DNA from: a gamma proteobacterium symbiont of Ctena orbiculata
GTDB lineage: Bacteria; Pseudomonadota; Gammaproteobacteria; Chromatiales; Chromatiaceae
Assembly: GCA_003058525.1 (NCBI GenBank)
Contig: QBVD01000035.1
Location: forward strand, 55,979-119,978
Length of the DNA: 64,000 nt
Direction: 5' to 3'
Positions within the stretch are counted from its first letter, which is position 1, and every line of letters starts with the position of its first letter. The position numbers and the translations under genes were made by a program. Positions 27,594 to 36,921 of this stretch are shown piece by piece. The notes below the pieces were generated by a model that did not search any database, was not told where the DNA came from, and saw nothing but the letters and a program-made list of their open reading frames with translations.

Positions 27594-28469
27594 CTATAGT
27601 TGACATATAAGGCAGCCTTCACGGAGTTCTGGCTCGTAATCGAGCCCGCCTAGAGATGCTGCCAATGGTACATTCTCCTTGCTACGCTTACGCGCAAGCC
27701 GCTCTTGTGTTTTTCGCCAATTTTCCTCGATCTGTGCCATACGTTCAGGCTTTTCTAACTCCATCAATGGCTCGGAGCCACACCAGTAAAAAATATTACC
27801 GTTAACAGAATTAGGCTTCTCGTAGGCCTTGGCTTCCTCGAATAAATCCGGATAACGTTGTTTAAGCCGAACCCATTCGATCTTCTGCTGATAGAAACAG
27901 AAGAAACAGCCACTACGGCTTCGACCCCACTCAGTGTAAGGTGGCATACCTAGCCCAGAATCTTCTAATATGCGCTGAACTCCCCCATAGGAAACCCCAT
28001 CCTCACGGAAAGGGAAAACGGCACGAATATTGGGCTTGTGGCTGATGTAACCAACACGATCCTCATCAGCACGAATACCCACGTAGTTAATGCAGAAGTC
28101 ATCCCCTATATAATCCTCAAATGGCTTGAGCTTCATCATTTTTGTGCACCATCGCCGATGATTCGATGGGATCATTCCTCCATACCGACGTAGAAGATCA
28201 TCGAAAGTAGTACCAAATGTGGTTTTCACAATTCTACTCCCCAGATAGCCCTCTAGCCTTTCCAGGTACTCATAGGTATCCGGGAGTTCCTTTCCTGTAT
28301 CATGGAAAATGTATTCCATATTCGAAACCCGGTCTCGGAGATAGACGGCTAAGGCAGCACTGTCTTTACCACCAGAAAGACTCAGGATGTGGCGAACTTG
28401 TGATGAATCATCAGGCCAAGCACTCTGGTTCATAGTACTTTCTGATTCCACTAAACCCATAGGCTTCAT
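27594..28469 (-). CDS. sspD: PAPS-reductase-like ATP pyrophosphatase of phosphorothioation
   Basis: A 291-residue protein of the DndC/SspD type. The PP-loop SLSGGKDSAALA (SGGKDS at 32-37) binds ATP and activates the DNA backbone phosphate. Cysteines that may hold an iron-sulfur cluster are C108 (RRWCTKMMK), C188 and C191 (SGCFFCFYQQ), with a further CLIC four residues from the C-terminus. The enzyme is thought to work with SspA-derived sulfur and the SspB/SspC pair to replace a non-bridging oxygen by sulfur. The ATG overlaps the sspC stop (ATGA), so translation is coupled. It is shorter than classic DndC (about 500 residues), in keeping with the Ssp branch. Confidence 0.88.
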   Translation of the reverse strand: MKPMGLVESESTMNQSAWPDDSSQVRHILSLSGGKDSAALAVYLRDRVSNMEYIFHDTGKELPDTYEYLERLEGYLGSRIVKTTFGTTFDDLLRRYGGMIPSNHRRWCTKMMKLKPFEDYIGDDFCINYVGIRADEDRVGYISHKPNIRAVFPFREDGVSYGGVQRILEDSGLGMPPYTEWGRSRSGCFFCFYQQKIEWVRLKQRYPDLFEEAKAYEKPNSVNGNIFYWCGSEPLMELEKPERMAQIEENWRKTQERLARKRSKENVPLAASLGGLDYEPELREGCLICQL

Positions 28470-31400
28470 TCCTTATGCGGTTGTTTCTTATCAAGGCGAC
28501 ACCAAAGTGCTTCCATCGCAGCAGCTAGCCCGTGCGGTCCAAGTTGATCGAGCACACTTTCGATTTCACCACGGGCCTCCTCTAATAGTGACTCGTCGAG
28601 CCCATTCCAGTCCACGAGGTCTCCAACCTCAGTACCATCGCTACGCGTGAGAGCAATCCTGCAAGCATGGCCGTTAAGTCTTTTTGTAGTACCAACAAGG
28701 GTAAACTCGGTGCGCTTGAATCTGCCGGCAGATATTTCGAGCTGATGGAGGAACTCGGTCTCGTCTAGATCACGCCAGCGTTCCGGCGACTTGCGAGCCA
28801 GCAAGTTACCCATCGATTCAAGCCATGCCGTATGATCAAGTTTAGTGTCAGCAAGCCGGAGGGCAAATGATTTCAATGTTGGCTCGGTGACCGCTGGCAC
28901 CAATTGCGCGGCACGAGTTGAAATCACCTTGCGCCCATGCGGCATGCCTTGGGTAATACCAAATGCAGCACAAAGAGAATTACCAATCCGCTTGAGCAGC
29001 TCGGGATAAGCTGTCTGGATAGCGTGCATCGACTTTTTTAAACGTACCGCCAGTTCCTTCGGGTCGAGTACATCACCACCCTTTTTCTTTCCAACTGGGT
29101 TAAGACAGCAGGCCTGAGGGAGTTGGGTAAATACCATGCGAATAGGTTCGCGAGACTCTAGAAGTACGCGGCGTACAGCTACTGCTTGTGCTGGCAGATT
29201 ATTAGTTCGGCGGGCGTATTCCGGCACATTCTGTGCGATAAAGACTACCAACGGGCGCACCAAATCCAGGAGATCAGCCCCGTTTGGATCACGCGGACGA
29301 TACTTGAGGATTGCGAGCAATTTGAGAAACACATCCTCTCGTACTCCCTCCAATGCGCAGTGCTGGAGTTGGAAGGCTTGTGGCTCCTTCATCAAGCGGT
29401 GGAACTCATCGCCGCCTACCGATGGCAAATAGCTCCCGTCCTCATATAGGGCCACGCGCTGATGATGGGTGGCGAGATAGAGTGCTAGGATAACCGGTCT
29501 CAGCCCTTCTCTAACCCCGTAAGGTGGCTTGGCCAGCTCACTGAAAACTTCCGTGACAGGCACCATAACGTCATCACCACCTGCAGTAAGCAAGCGAGTA
29601 ATCGCATTTATGGATGGAAGTAAGCGACATCTATCCCGAGCCCTGCTAGGCAGCCGGAACACCCATCCTCCCCCATCTTCATCAAGAATGTGGAAACCAC
29701 CATTGCGCACTACCGAAAGGTAAAGGGCCAATTCCGCAGGGCGTTTGCTATCGTCCATTCCAAGGTTCTCGAGGTGCGGAGAGGTTGCCATAGCCTCTGC
29801 AATCTTCGTGCGCGCTGCCACCGCGGCAGCGCTTGGCTGCCGACGGTTGATTAACTCATTAAGTACCTTAGGGGCCTTCCGATAGATGCGAGAACACTCT
29901 TCACCAAGGAAGCTCAACAATTGTCGCCCCGGATGTAGACGTTTAGAAATCGCGTTTGAGAACCATAGCAGGGGCACTGCGTTTGGTACTGCCAAATTAT
30001 CCAGACCACCTAAACTAGTACGAAGATTTTTCGCTGCACGACTGATTTGCCGCGCAACTTCCTCTCTGGCATAGTGGTCTCCTGAAAGTTTTGGCGTGTT
30101 ACTTTTTACCCATTTCCAGGCGACAAGATCTCTCAGCGCCACCACCGCATGCGAGGGCGGCCCGGCAACAGCGACGATAAGTCCGTCGTTAAGCTCACAT
30201 CCTCTCTTCCGTAGCACCCGCTCCGCATTACGCTTCTGTGCTTTATCTAAGGGAAGAACAATCCGTATATTTAGGTCTGCTCCCTTTCCATCTAACACGG
30301 GCTGGTTAGTGAGCATTTTATCCAATAAGTTAGCTGGAATTAGTTGAACCTCAGCAAACCTCAAGGTACCCGTCTGCACGTAGTAAGCACGTGGAACCAA
30401 ACGCTCTGATTCAATATGGTTACAGACAAGCTCTATTCGATCACCGCACTCAGCAGTTGCCTCTAAAGCATCTTCAAAAACCTCATCGAGGTTCACCGAT
30501 GTGTGCGGCCACAGGAAAAGGCCATTGACACTACCCCGTTCGTAGATAATTCCCCGATCTCGCAATGAGACGATAGCCTTATCAACCAACTTGTGCTCGC
30601 CACCAACAGCCAAGCGAATGTTTTTCTCTGTTGCAGGAAGATCCGGTGCATCGAGCAAGTTCAGCAAGCCAACTGTTTTTAGTATCGCCTCTTCTTCGTG
30701 TGAATGTACTTTGGCAGAGGCTAGAACCGTGTCGATAATTCCCCAGTGAGTGTTGGCACTACTGGTAGTTACAACCGGTAAAAGGGTACTCCTTACATAG
30801 TCGAATAAATGATGAATGCGGTAATGCCCCATGGTGACTAGGGCGCGAGAAGCATGATACTGAAGGCCCATCGGCTCGGCCGAAGAAATAAAGCTAAATA
30901 GTGAACGCTCATTCTGGCCAAAACGACGCATTACACGAACGAGAACTGGCAATACAGTAGGATGTAATGGAAAGATCTGGGAACCTAACTCCTTAACTGA
31001 CGATCCTGCCGATGAACCATACAATCCAGCCTTCAAGGCTGCGACCATACATGTCTCAGATTCTCGGCGGATCGTATTTGGAAGTCGGTCGGTATCAACA
31101 TTCAGGGTGGCAGCTACCAGTGCCGCCGTTTGCTCGACTGGCTGTGCATAGACGATCTCTTCAAAACGGCCTGCTACCTTATCCCATTCCCGCCGTGAAG
31201 CTGTGTCCAAATTGGCCGCGTAAGCTGCAACGCCCTGGTGTAACATTACTACTATTACGAACGGCTTATCACCACTTCGCGCGGCCTCTTCAGCCAACCG
31301 CTGAAGCAAGAAAATATCATCCGAATCGGGGTTCCTTGAAATATGCTCCAGGTTCTTTCCTAACTCATCCAGAATAAGTAGCAAACCACCGAAACGCTTC

Positions 31401-31873
31401 CGTTTGGCCTTTACCACAGTATCCCGAACAGCTTTGAGCACATCATCAGTACTGGGCCGTTTATGCCGACTCTCTGGAGCCTGATCAAGCGCCCTGAGAA
31501 CAGTTGATCCAAGTGCCTCACTATCACCTGTCGCTATCACCGGAAGGAACGCATTACGACTAGCGAACCGGCGAAGATCCTTCGGCAACTCCCTTCTAGC
31601 CCCCTTCGCCGCACGAGCAAGAACCAAACCAAAATCCGTTTTGCCTGAACCATAATCCCCAGTCAATCGCCACGCCCGCTGAGTTGATTTGCGCTTAAAG
31701 CCCTTGGTAATACGCTCAAGTGCCTGCTCTGCCACAGGCGTAAGAATATAGCCGAGCGAAGAACTTGGGTCCTGGATATCCCGTTCGAGGTGCACTGAAC
31801 GCATGAAATGCGGATGTATTCGCAATAACGAAACCATCGGAGAAATCTTTGGGGAAATAGTTTTCCTTGGCAT
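28466..31873 (-). CDS. sspC: SspC-like large ATPase of phosphorothioation
   Basis: A 1135-residue P-loop protein. Walker A is LTGDYGSGKTDFGLVLA (residues about 70-86), and Walker B is GGLLLILDELGKNLEHIS (near 163-180). The rest is long, mostly helical, without further nameable motifs. It sits between the DUF4007 protein (SspB) and the PAPS-reductase-like protein (SspD), two bases after sspB, exactly as in known sspBCD cassettes, where SspC is an ATPase that works with the SspB nickase. The name relies on this order plus ATPase motifs. Confidence 0.82.
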   Translation of the reverse strand: MPRKTISPKISPMVSLLRIHPHFMRSVHLERDIQDPSSSLGYILTPVAEQALERITKGFKRKSTQRAWRLTGDYGSGKTDFGLVLARAAKGARRELPKDLRRFASRNAFLPVIATGDSEALGSTVLRALDQAPESRHKRPSTDDVLKAVRDTVVKAKRKRFGGLLLILDELGKNLEHISRNPDSDDIFLLQRLAEEAARSGDKPFVIVVMLHQGVAAYAANLDTASRREWDKVAGRFEEIVYAQPVEQTAALVAATLNVDTDRLPNTIRRESETCMVAALKAGLYGSSAGSSVKELGSQIFPLHPTVLPVLVRVMRRFGQNERSLFSFISSAEPMGLQYHASRALVTMGHYRIHHLFDYVRSTLLPVVTTSSANTHWGIIDTVLASAKVHSHEEEAILKTVGLLNLLDAPDLPATEKNIRLAVGGEHKLVDKAIVSLRDRGIIYERGSVNGLFLWPHTSVNLDEVFEDALEATAECGDRIELVCNHIESERLVPRAYYVQTGTLRFAEVQLIPANLLDKMLTNQPVLDGKGADLNIRIVLPLDKAQKRNAERVLRKRGCELNDGLIVAVAGPPSHAVVALRDLVAWKWVKSNTPKLSGDHYAREEVARQISRAAKNLRTSLGGLDNLAVPNAVPLLWFSNAISKRLHPGRQLLSFLGEECSRIYRKAPKVLNELINRRQPSAAAVAARTKIAEAMATSPHLENLGMDDSKRPAELALYLSVVRNGGFHILDEDGGGWVFRLPSRARDRCRLLPSINAITRLLTAGGDDVMVPVTEVFSELAKPPYGVREGLRPVILALYLATHHQRVALYEDGSYLPSVGGDEFHRLMKEPQAFQLQHCALEGVREDVFLKLLAILKYRPRDPNGADLLDLVRPLVVFIAQNVPEYARRTNNLPAQAVAVRRVLLESREPIRMVFTQLPQACCLNPVGKKKGGDVLDPKELAVRLKKSMHAIQTAYPELLKRIGNSLCAAFGITQGMPHGRKVISTRAAQLVPAVTEPTLKSFALRLADTKLDHTAWLESMGNLLARKSPERWRDLDETEFLHQLEISAGRFKRTEFTLVGTTKRLNGHACRIALTRSDGTEVGDLVDWNGLDESLLEEARGEIESVLDQLGPHGLAAAMEALWCRLDKKQPHKE

Positions 31874-31875
31874 AG

Positions 31876-32907
31876 TTATAGGAACCTAGGTGATTTATAC
31901 GCGGAGCGGAGATCAGTGCGTCCATTGCTCTTTCTTAATCGTCGAAGCTGACGCAAGCTTGCTGACTCAGTTACCTGGAAGACTCGTGATTGTCTACGTG
32001 CAATATCTGCAACTCGCCGAAGAATCTCGTTCTCTTGCATCTTCAGTATTCGTCCTGGGCAATGAGCCCCAGCAACGATCTCGCTTATTGGGATAGTTTG
32101 CTCATCGGGAAAGAAGCGGTTCCACCAGTCATGGATAAAGAATGTAAAAAGTTGCTGGGGGATAGCCGTTCGTGCACCCATATCGAAGGAATACACAGTC
32201 TCAAGTTTTCCAGCTGAATTGCGGCGTTCACCCGCCTCGCGAATCAACCCAAGAACTGATAGCGCACAGTCTAAGTGGTCCTCTGCCTTCACCCCGCGTC
32301 GCGGACGATAACTATGCACGAAAACTTCCCAGTGCTGCCGGAGGGTAACATCAGATGGTGTTTTTTGGGCTCTATCCGATTCTTGCCTAAATTCTTCGAG
32401 AACAGTTGTCGCGCTGAACTCCGGGGCGGGCCAGCGGTTAAAGAGGCACTCCCATGCGAAAAAAGGCGCTTTCGTGTTCGTGCTAATGAGCCAATGCAAA
32501 AGCCAACTTGTGGAATGATCCTCCAAGTAGGGATCGAAACCACTAGACGGAGAGAAAATCAGCTCACCAATGGGAGTAAGTTCCCATCTGCCCTCAACTT
32601 TTGATGCAATCTGAAAAGCCTCGATCCAGCACCGTAGCGACTCGACCATGTTCTTGCCGAGACCAAGAGAGATAATACCCTCGTCGATGTTAGTCAGCGG
32701 ATCCTTACCCTTGCTGACTTCGGTAACAGCTTTTGGGAGCCACGCTATTCTAAGTGGGAATGTCTGATGCCCAGAGAATCGATAGCTTACTGGAGACACG
32801 GACGCTACTACTGGCTGCCTTCCTTGATCCCTTGTCGGAGATTGTGTCTGCTCAATCATTGGATTGATAAATTTATACTGTAAATCATCATCTCTTCCTC
32901 TTGTCAT
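31876..32907 (-). CDS. sspB: DUF4007 protein, SspB-like DNA nickase
   Basis: About 343 residues from the ATG used. The DUF4007 hallmarks are YRFSGHQTFPLRIAWLPKA, then IISLGLGKNMVESLRCWIEAF and a later HWLISTNTKAPFFAWECLF. In the Ssp system the DUF4007 protein SspB is the sequence-specific nickase needed for single-strand phosphorothioate insertion. Conserved similarity begins some 50 residues in, and TTG (32937), ATG (32907) and ATG (32859) are all possible starts without a strong ribosome site; I chose the first ATG. It leads the operon and is followed after two bases by sspC. Confidence 0.85.
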   Translation of the reverse strand: MTRGRDDDLQYKFINPMIEQTQSPTRDQGRQPVVASVSPVSYRFSGHQTFPLRIAWLPKAVTEVSKGKDPLTNIDEGIISLGLGKNMVESLRCWIEAFQIASKVEGRWELTPIGELIFSPSSGFDPYLEDHSTSWLLHWLISTNTKAPFFAWECLFNRWPAPEFSATTVLEEFRQESDRAQKTPSDVTLRQHWEVFVHSYRPRRGVKAEDHLDCALSVLGLIREAGERRNSAGKLETVYSFDMGARTAIPQQLFTFFIHDWWNRFFPDEQTIPISEIVAGAHCPGRILKMQENEILRRVADIARRQSRVFQVTESASLRQLRRLRKSNGRTDLRSAYKSPRFL

Positions 32908-33028
32908 CCCAACTTCGTTTACCCGCGTTGCTAGCAACCCAAAAGGATATGCTACTGATGCACCCCACCGGCAAGGATGCCTTTAATTTGGGCCAGTAGC
33001 ACAGGTCGATAACACCATCCTTAGCAAT

Positions 33029-33292
33029 TCAATCCGAACTGTCGATACGTTCTATACGATTGGCATACTCCTGAATCGCTTCAACTTCGTCTGGACTGAA
33101 TACGACATGACGCCCCCTATACCGGTGGCCAGCAGGAACTTTGCCTTCTTGCCGCCAACGCCACAGGGTCTGCCTGGTTACACCAACCGTTTTCAACAGC
33201 TCGGAAGCACTTAAGTAGTTGATTCCGTTGATTTCTATTGCCATTCTCGAGTTCATGTCACCATCTGTAACATTGGTCCCGGATCGTTGCAT
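33029..33292 (-). CDS. MerR/AlpA-like excisionase-type DNA-binding protein
   Basis: Up to 87 residues. The core ISAtoD-type helix-turn-helix is NYLSASELLKTVGVTRQTLW, then RWRQEGKVPAGHRYRGRHVVF and the recognition-wing segment SPDEVEAIQEY. This is the small winged HTH of the MerR/AlpA/excisionase group. Four in-frame ATG codons (33292, 33256, 33244 and between) precede the domain and none is clearly best. It lies about 120 bases upstream of sspB on the same strand, so it may regulate the ssp operon; alternatively it is an ICE excisionase. Confidence 0.7.
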   Translation of the reverse strand: MQRSGTNVTDGDMNSRMAIEINGINYLSASELLKTVGVTRQTLWRWRQEGKVPAGHRYRGRHVVFSPDEVEAIQEYANRIERIDSSD

Positions 33293-33391
33293 ACTGTATT
33301 CTATGCTAATGATAAGTCAATCATTGTTATCGAAGTGAAGATATCTGCTGAAATGTGCCAAATTAGGCAGGAAACTAAGTCGAATTGATCG

Positions 33392-33610
33392 ATGAAATCT
33401 ACTTATAAAACTCTAGTCGCACCCCTTCGCTTAGTGGCTCTCCTCCTGCTGAGGTTCGTCGCTGGAACGGTTAGACTTCTCACCAACAGTGCTCGAACGA
33501 CACCAGCGGATGACGAACTCAGCAACACGGTTCGCGGTGGCGTTATGAATCACCGAACTGGAAAGTTCGATGACGGAAGTGATCCTGCCGGGTGGTATGA
33601 ACGTGATTAA
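33392..33610 (+). CDS. Small conserved ICE-associated protein convergent with traG
   Basis: A 72-residue protein. A hydrophobic N-terminal stretch (LVALLLLRFVAGTVRLL) could be one membrane helix. The C-terminus ends NTVRGGVMNHRTGKFDDG followed by DPAGWYERD; I recall this type of ending from small genes found beside traG in ICEs of this class. It is on the opposite strand from the conjugation operon and its last four bases overlap the traG stop. Its function is unknown. Confidence 0.6.
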   Translation: MKSTYKTLVAPLRLVALLLLRFVAGTVRLLTNSARTTPADDELSNTVRGGVMNHRTGKFDDGSDPAGWYERD

Positions 33611-35172
33611 CGACGAGTACCCTTCGTTAGCATTGTTTTTCCAATGGAGCCCCCTTGACGGCCTGCATCCTGGGCAGGGCTTCGGAGAGGACTTGTCGCT
33701 GCCTCGATAGAACGTCCCACATGAACACCTGTCCATGCCATCATTCCACTCCAAACTAAGGGAAGCCCCAGATAGAGACTGGTCGTGATCATGTTGAGCA
33801 GCATGCGCTTGATGTCGTGCTCACCGGGGTTGGCGAAGATTTGCAGGAAGACATTCACGTCTGGGTACATGGAAGCGATGAGGTTCTGATCCACCCACAT
33901 GGCCAGGTACCAGAGTGCGCTCCAGAATTTGACGGTGAAGATGGCCATAGCGCCAACCACCATCATGGAGATGGAATAGCGTGACAGCACCACGACCATC
34001 GGAAGCAAAGCGTACATGCCAAGCAGAAGGACGGCCTGGACCATAGGAAGCGCCTGCAGGACGGCGGTCATGGTAACGGAAAACAGTGCAGACGCAGTGA
34101 GCACGCCACCGGCGGCCAACCCACCCTTGGCGACGTTCTCGACCGTACTCAAAATACCTGTACTACCCGAATTGTGCGCTACGAGGTCATTGTTCGACCA
34201 GCTCGGTGGAGAGTTGGTCAGTACGGTCCTAGCTACAGCATCGTTTTGTTGTTCGCTGGCTAATGCCGGCGCGATGGCAACGACGAGACCTGAAAATCCC
34301 GCTGATGTCGCATCGGCCTCGTTGATCAGCTGTTCACGCAGTCCGATCGATCCATCTTCCCACCACTCCTTACAGTAGGGCTTGCCCCAGCTCGGTGGTG
34401 CGGCCGGGTCGTACTCGGTATCGCGGGCTGCATTGTAGGCCCAGCCGGTAACCTTGGTCGTTGGGCGCAGGGTATCGTAGTAGCCAATCGTATTGCGATA
34501 GACATGGGATCCCATCCAGTCCGGATCGTCTGGTCCATAGGTCGTCAATAAGGCGCTGACCGCCGCGGTGGCTGGACGCTCGGCCTGATATTTCGACCGT
34601 GCGGGGATGTAGCACTGGCTGAAGAAGTCACTCACCTCCTGGCGCAGGCGTGGATCAGCAATGGTGGCAAGCCGCGCCTGCTGCTCATAGGTGCGCATGT
34701 CCGCCGCACTCGGCAGGCCTTCGACCACCGCGTGATTGAATCCCGAGGTCATCGAAAGCACCGCATACCACCACACCGGGATGTTCACCGTTGCTGGCGA
34801 TCCGGTGAAGCCGGTGGAACCGTAGGTGCTCTGGGGTGCGGCCACGGTCGCCGTGGGCGGGGTCGGATCGATCAGTGTCGGGGGCGGCGTGTAGTTGAGT
34901 GACGCGGCGTTCAGTGCCGTCAACGCGGCCGGTTGGCCGGCCAAAACAACCACTAATAATGCGATGAAGAGCTCCAGCTCCATGCGCCGCAGCGACAATC
35001 CGGTGACGGTACCGAACTCCCCGCCTTGCGCCGGTTCCCGCCAGTTGTCGATCAGGATGCCAAGGAATGGCAGGAACACGATACCGGTGCCAACCAGTAC
35101 ATCCCACAAAATGCCGTAGAAGGTCCAGCCGAACAGTGTCGTAAAGAGTTCGAGATAGCTGTCGACGGTCAT
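33607..35172 (-). CDS. TraG N-terminal-domain conjugal transfer membrane protein
   Basis: A 521-residue inner-membrane protein of the TraG_N family, which helps stabilise the mating pair. Membrane helices are visible at the start (FYGILWDVLVGTGIVFLPF), after it (LFIALLVVVLAGQPA), and in a C-terminal cluster (VLLLGMYALLPMVVVLS, ISMMVVGAMAIFTVKFWSAL, LYLGLPLVWSGMMAW). A large extracytoplasmic region with cysteines lies between. It is the last gene of the transfer operon and overlaps the preceding small membrane-protein gene by four bases. Confidence 0.85.
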   Translation of the reverse strand: MTVDSYLELFTTLFGWTFYGILWDVLVGTGIVFLPFLGILIDNWREPAQGGEFGTVTGLSLRRMELELFIALLVVVLAGQPAALTALNAASLNYTPPPTLIDPTPPTATVAAPQSTYGSTGFTGSPATVNIPVWWYAVLSMTSGFNHAVVEGLPSAADMRTYEQQARLATIADPRLRQEVSDFFSQCYIPARSKYQAERPATAAVSALLTTYGPDDPDWMGSHVYRNTIGYYDTLRPTTKVTGWAYNAARDTEYDPAAPPSWGKPYCKEWWEDGSIGLREQLINEADATSAGFSGLVVAIAPALASEQQNDAVARTVLTNSPPSWSNNDLVAHNSGSTGILSTVENVAKGGLAAGGVLTASALFSVTMTAVLQALPMVQAVLLLGMYALLPMVVVLSRYSISMMVVGAMAIFTVKFWSALWYLAMWVDQNLIASMYPDVNVFLQIFANPGEHDIKRMLLNMITTSLYLGLPLVWSGMMAWTGVHVGRSIEAATSPLRSPAQDAGRQGGSIGKTMLTKGTRR

Positions 35173-35552
35173 GCCCCACTCCCCTGCAGTACGGCTAGCA
35201 CCTGACCGAGCAGATTCTGTCCCAACACCAGTTCGATCACGACGAGCCAGGTCACGATACGCCAGCGTACAGCGAGCAAATTCCCGGCCTGTGTCTCATC
35301 CAGACGCCCCCAACGTTGAAGGGCGTTCACGATCCATGGCCAGCCCATCGCCAACAGGGCAATCAGCGAGACCCGTATCCCCGTCAGGAGTGGTTTCAAT
35401 AAATCGATCCGTGTCTGCACCGCGACTACAGAGGATGTCTCGACCGAATTCCAGAGGATGCCACCCGCCCCTAGCGTCAGACCAAACGCCAGCAGGGTCA
35501 GCAAAAAGAACCAGCGCCGACGCAAGGCAAATCCGTTATTGGACACGGCCAT
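35169..35552 (-). CDS. Small ICE membrane protein
   Basis: A 127-residue protein with about three membrane helices: WFFLLTLLAFGLTLGAGGIL, VSLIALLAMGWPWIV and IVTWLVVIELVLGQNLLGQVL. I do not know its role. It is always-in-operon here: it starts 17 bases inside the end of the upstream TIGR03755 gene and its stop overlaps the traG start by four bases. A part in the mating channel is likely from position only. Confidence 0.7.
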   Translation of the reverse strand: MAVSNNGFALRRRWFFLLTLLAFGLTLGAGGILWNSVETSSVVAVQTRIDLLKPLLTGIRVSLIALLAMGWPWIVNALQRWGRLDETQAGNLLAVRWRIVTWLVVIELVLGQNLLGQVLAVLQGSGA

Positions 35553-36921
35553 TGCTCAGCGGAAGCGGATCGATGGTGGGGACTTCTGGTGTTTTCAGGG
35601 ACGATTGCCGACGGGCCGCAGCGCGTTGAAGCAAAGTCGCAATCGTGTCGGAAACCACCTCCTTGCGCACCCGGGTCTCGAACAACAGGTTCTCGATCTC
35701 CTTGTCCAGCTCGGCGATGGACTTGTCCGCGTGCTCGCGCGCCACCTCGGTGGCATAGACCTCGGGCACCTGGCGGCCGGAAAGCAGCAAACGGCGGGCA
35801 TACAGCGCCTTCTCCACCGTGCGGGCCGTACTGATCTCGGAAACCAGCCGGCCCATGATGAGGCTCTGCTCGGATGCCGGCATCTCCCGGATCGCCTCGA
35901 TGACCTGGCGGGTGATGGCCACGCCGGGGGCAGTAATATTGTCCAGGTTGGCCAGTGTCGGGGGCGTTGCGCCACTGACCAGGTTCTGAATTTCCGTCGT
36001 TACGGTAGTCGCCTCCTGATTGAGCTTTGGCAGTAGCCCGGTACCGGGGATACTGTCCTTGCGGCAGGTATCACAGGTGGTGACGATATTTTCACCGACC
36101 ACATCGACGACCCAGTTACGCGCCTCGGTAGGCGTTGTCCAGATCTCAGTCAGGCGGGTGGCCGATGCAGGAGGCACCGGGCCTGCCGTCGTGATCGGAC
36201 GATTCATATTGATGTTGTACCCGGCCTTGACGATGTCGCCGGTAAATTCCAGCACCGGCTGCCCGGAGCCCCCGGCCTGCCCACCGATCCAGGGCACGCC
36301 ATTGTCCCCGTTAGCGGTCTCGACGGCGTCCTTGGCGGTTACCGCATCATTACCACCAACGCCCATCTGAAGCTTCCAGTCATTGCCTTTGGATAACGTG
36401 ATGAGATCGGCGTAGGGATTCTTGCCTTTGGCGATCTCCGCTTCCATCTGTTCGCAAGACTTGGTGGCGAGTTGCATGGTCTCTTCCGCTTTGAGCAGGG
36501 CATTCTGGAACAGATCATAAAGTCCTGGATTGGCGCGCTGCAGGATGAGCACCGGAAGTGATGCAATAGCCGCACTCGCTGCAGCCGTCATGGCATTCAT
36601 CATGTTATCGATGCCAGAACCGATATCGTTCAGGGTATTAGTGACGGCCGCCACCGGGTCGAACCGGCCACAGCTATAGCCCAGACCCAATTGGGCCGAA
36701 CCGCCGAGGGTGACTGAGGCCACGGCTGGATTGGCGGGTACGGAGACGGGTTCCGCCCCGCCGATCTTGTAGTACCAGAGACTGTCCTCAGTGGGTGCCT
36801 GGGTGGCTTGCACCAGCGTGTATGGACCAAACATCAGGCAAAGTCCGATGAACAGCAATGAGCAACGGGATTGGACTTTTATGACCGAGCATTTCTTATA
36901 CAACATGTCACTCTTGCTCAT
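35536..36921 (-). CDS. Integrating conjugative element protein, TIGR03755 (PFL_4711) family
   Basis: A 461-residue exported protein. After a signal peptide (SLLFIGLCLMFGPYTLVQA) come segments typical of this ICE family, including LWYYKIGGAEPVSVPANP, LGLGYSCGRFDP and a CDTCRK pair. The C-terminal part is helical. It resembles the TraH group of mating-pair stabilisation proteins in being periplasmic and preceded by a TraU-like gene. The ATG overlaps the upstream stop codon (ATGA), so the 6-codon longer frame was not chosen. Confidence 0.88.
   Translation of the reverse strand: MSKSDMLYKKCSVIKVQSRCSLLFIGLCLMFGPYTLVQATQAPTEDSLWYYKIGGAEPVSVPANPAVASVTLGGSAQLGLGYSCGRFDPVAAVTNTLNDIGSGIDNMMNAMTAAASAAIASLPVLILQRANPGLYDLFQNALLKAEETMQLATKSCEQMEAEIAKGKNPYADLITLSKGNDWKLQMGVGGNDAVTAKDAVETANGDNGVPWIGGQAGGSGQPVLEFTGDIVKAGYNINMNRPITTAGPVPPASATRLTEIWTTPTEARNWVVDVVGENIVTTCDTCRKDSIPGTGLLPKLNQEATTVTTEIQNLVSGATPPTLANLDNITAPGVAITRQVIEAIREMPASEQSLIMGRLVSEISTARTVEKALYARRLLLSGRQVPEVYATEVAREHADKSIAELDKEIENLLFETRVRKEVVSDTIATLLQRAAARRQSSLKTPEVPTIDPLPLSNGRVQ

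Noticed and set aside
17151..33292. Dnd (double-strand) phosphorothioate system
   Set aside because: The DUF4007 protein and short PAPS-reductase-like protein match the Ssp branch; DndB, DndD and DndE are absent.
34685..35179. 164-codon minus-strand frame
   Set aside because: Out-of-frame shadow of the TraG_N gene; rich in R, G and H as expected of GC-rich shadows.
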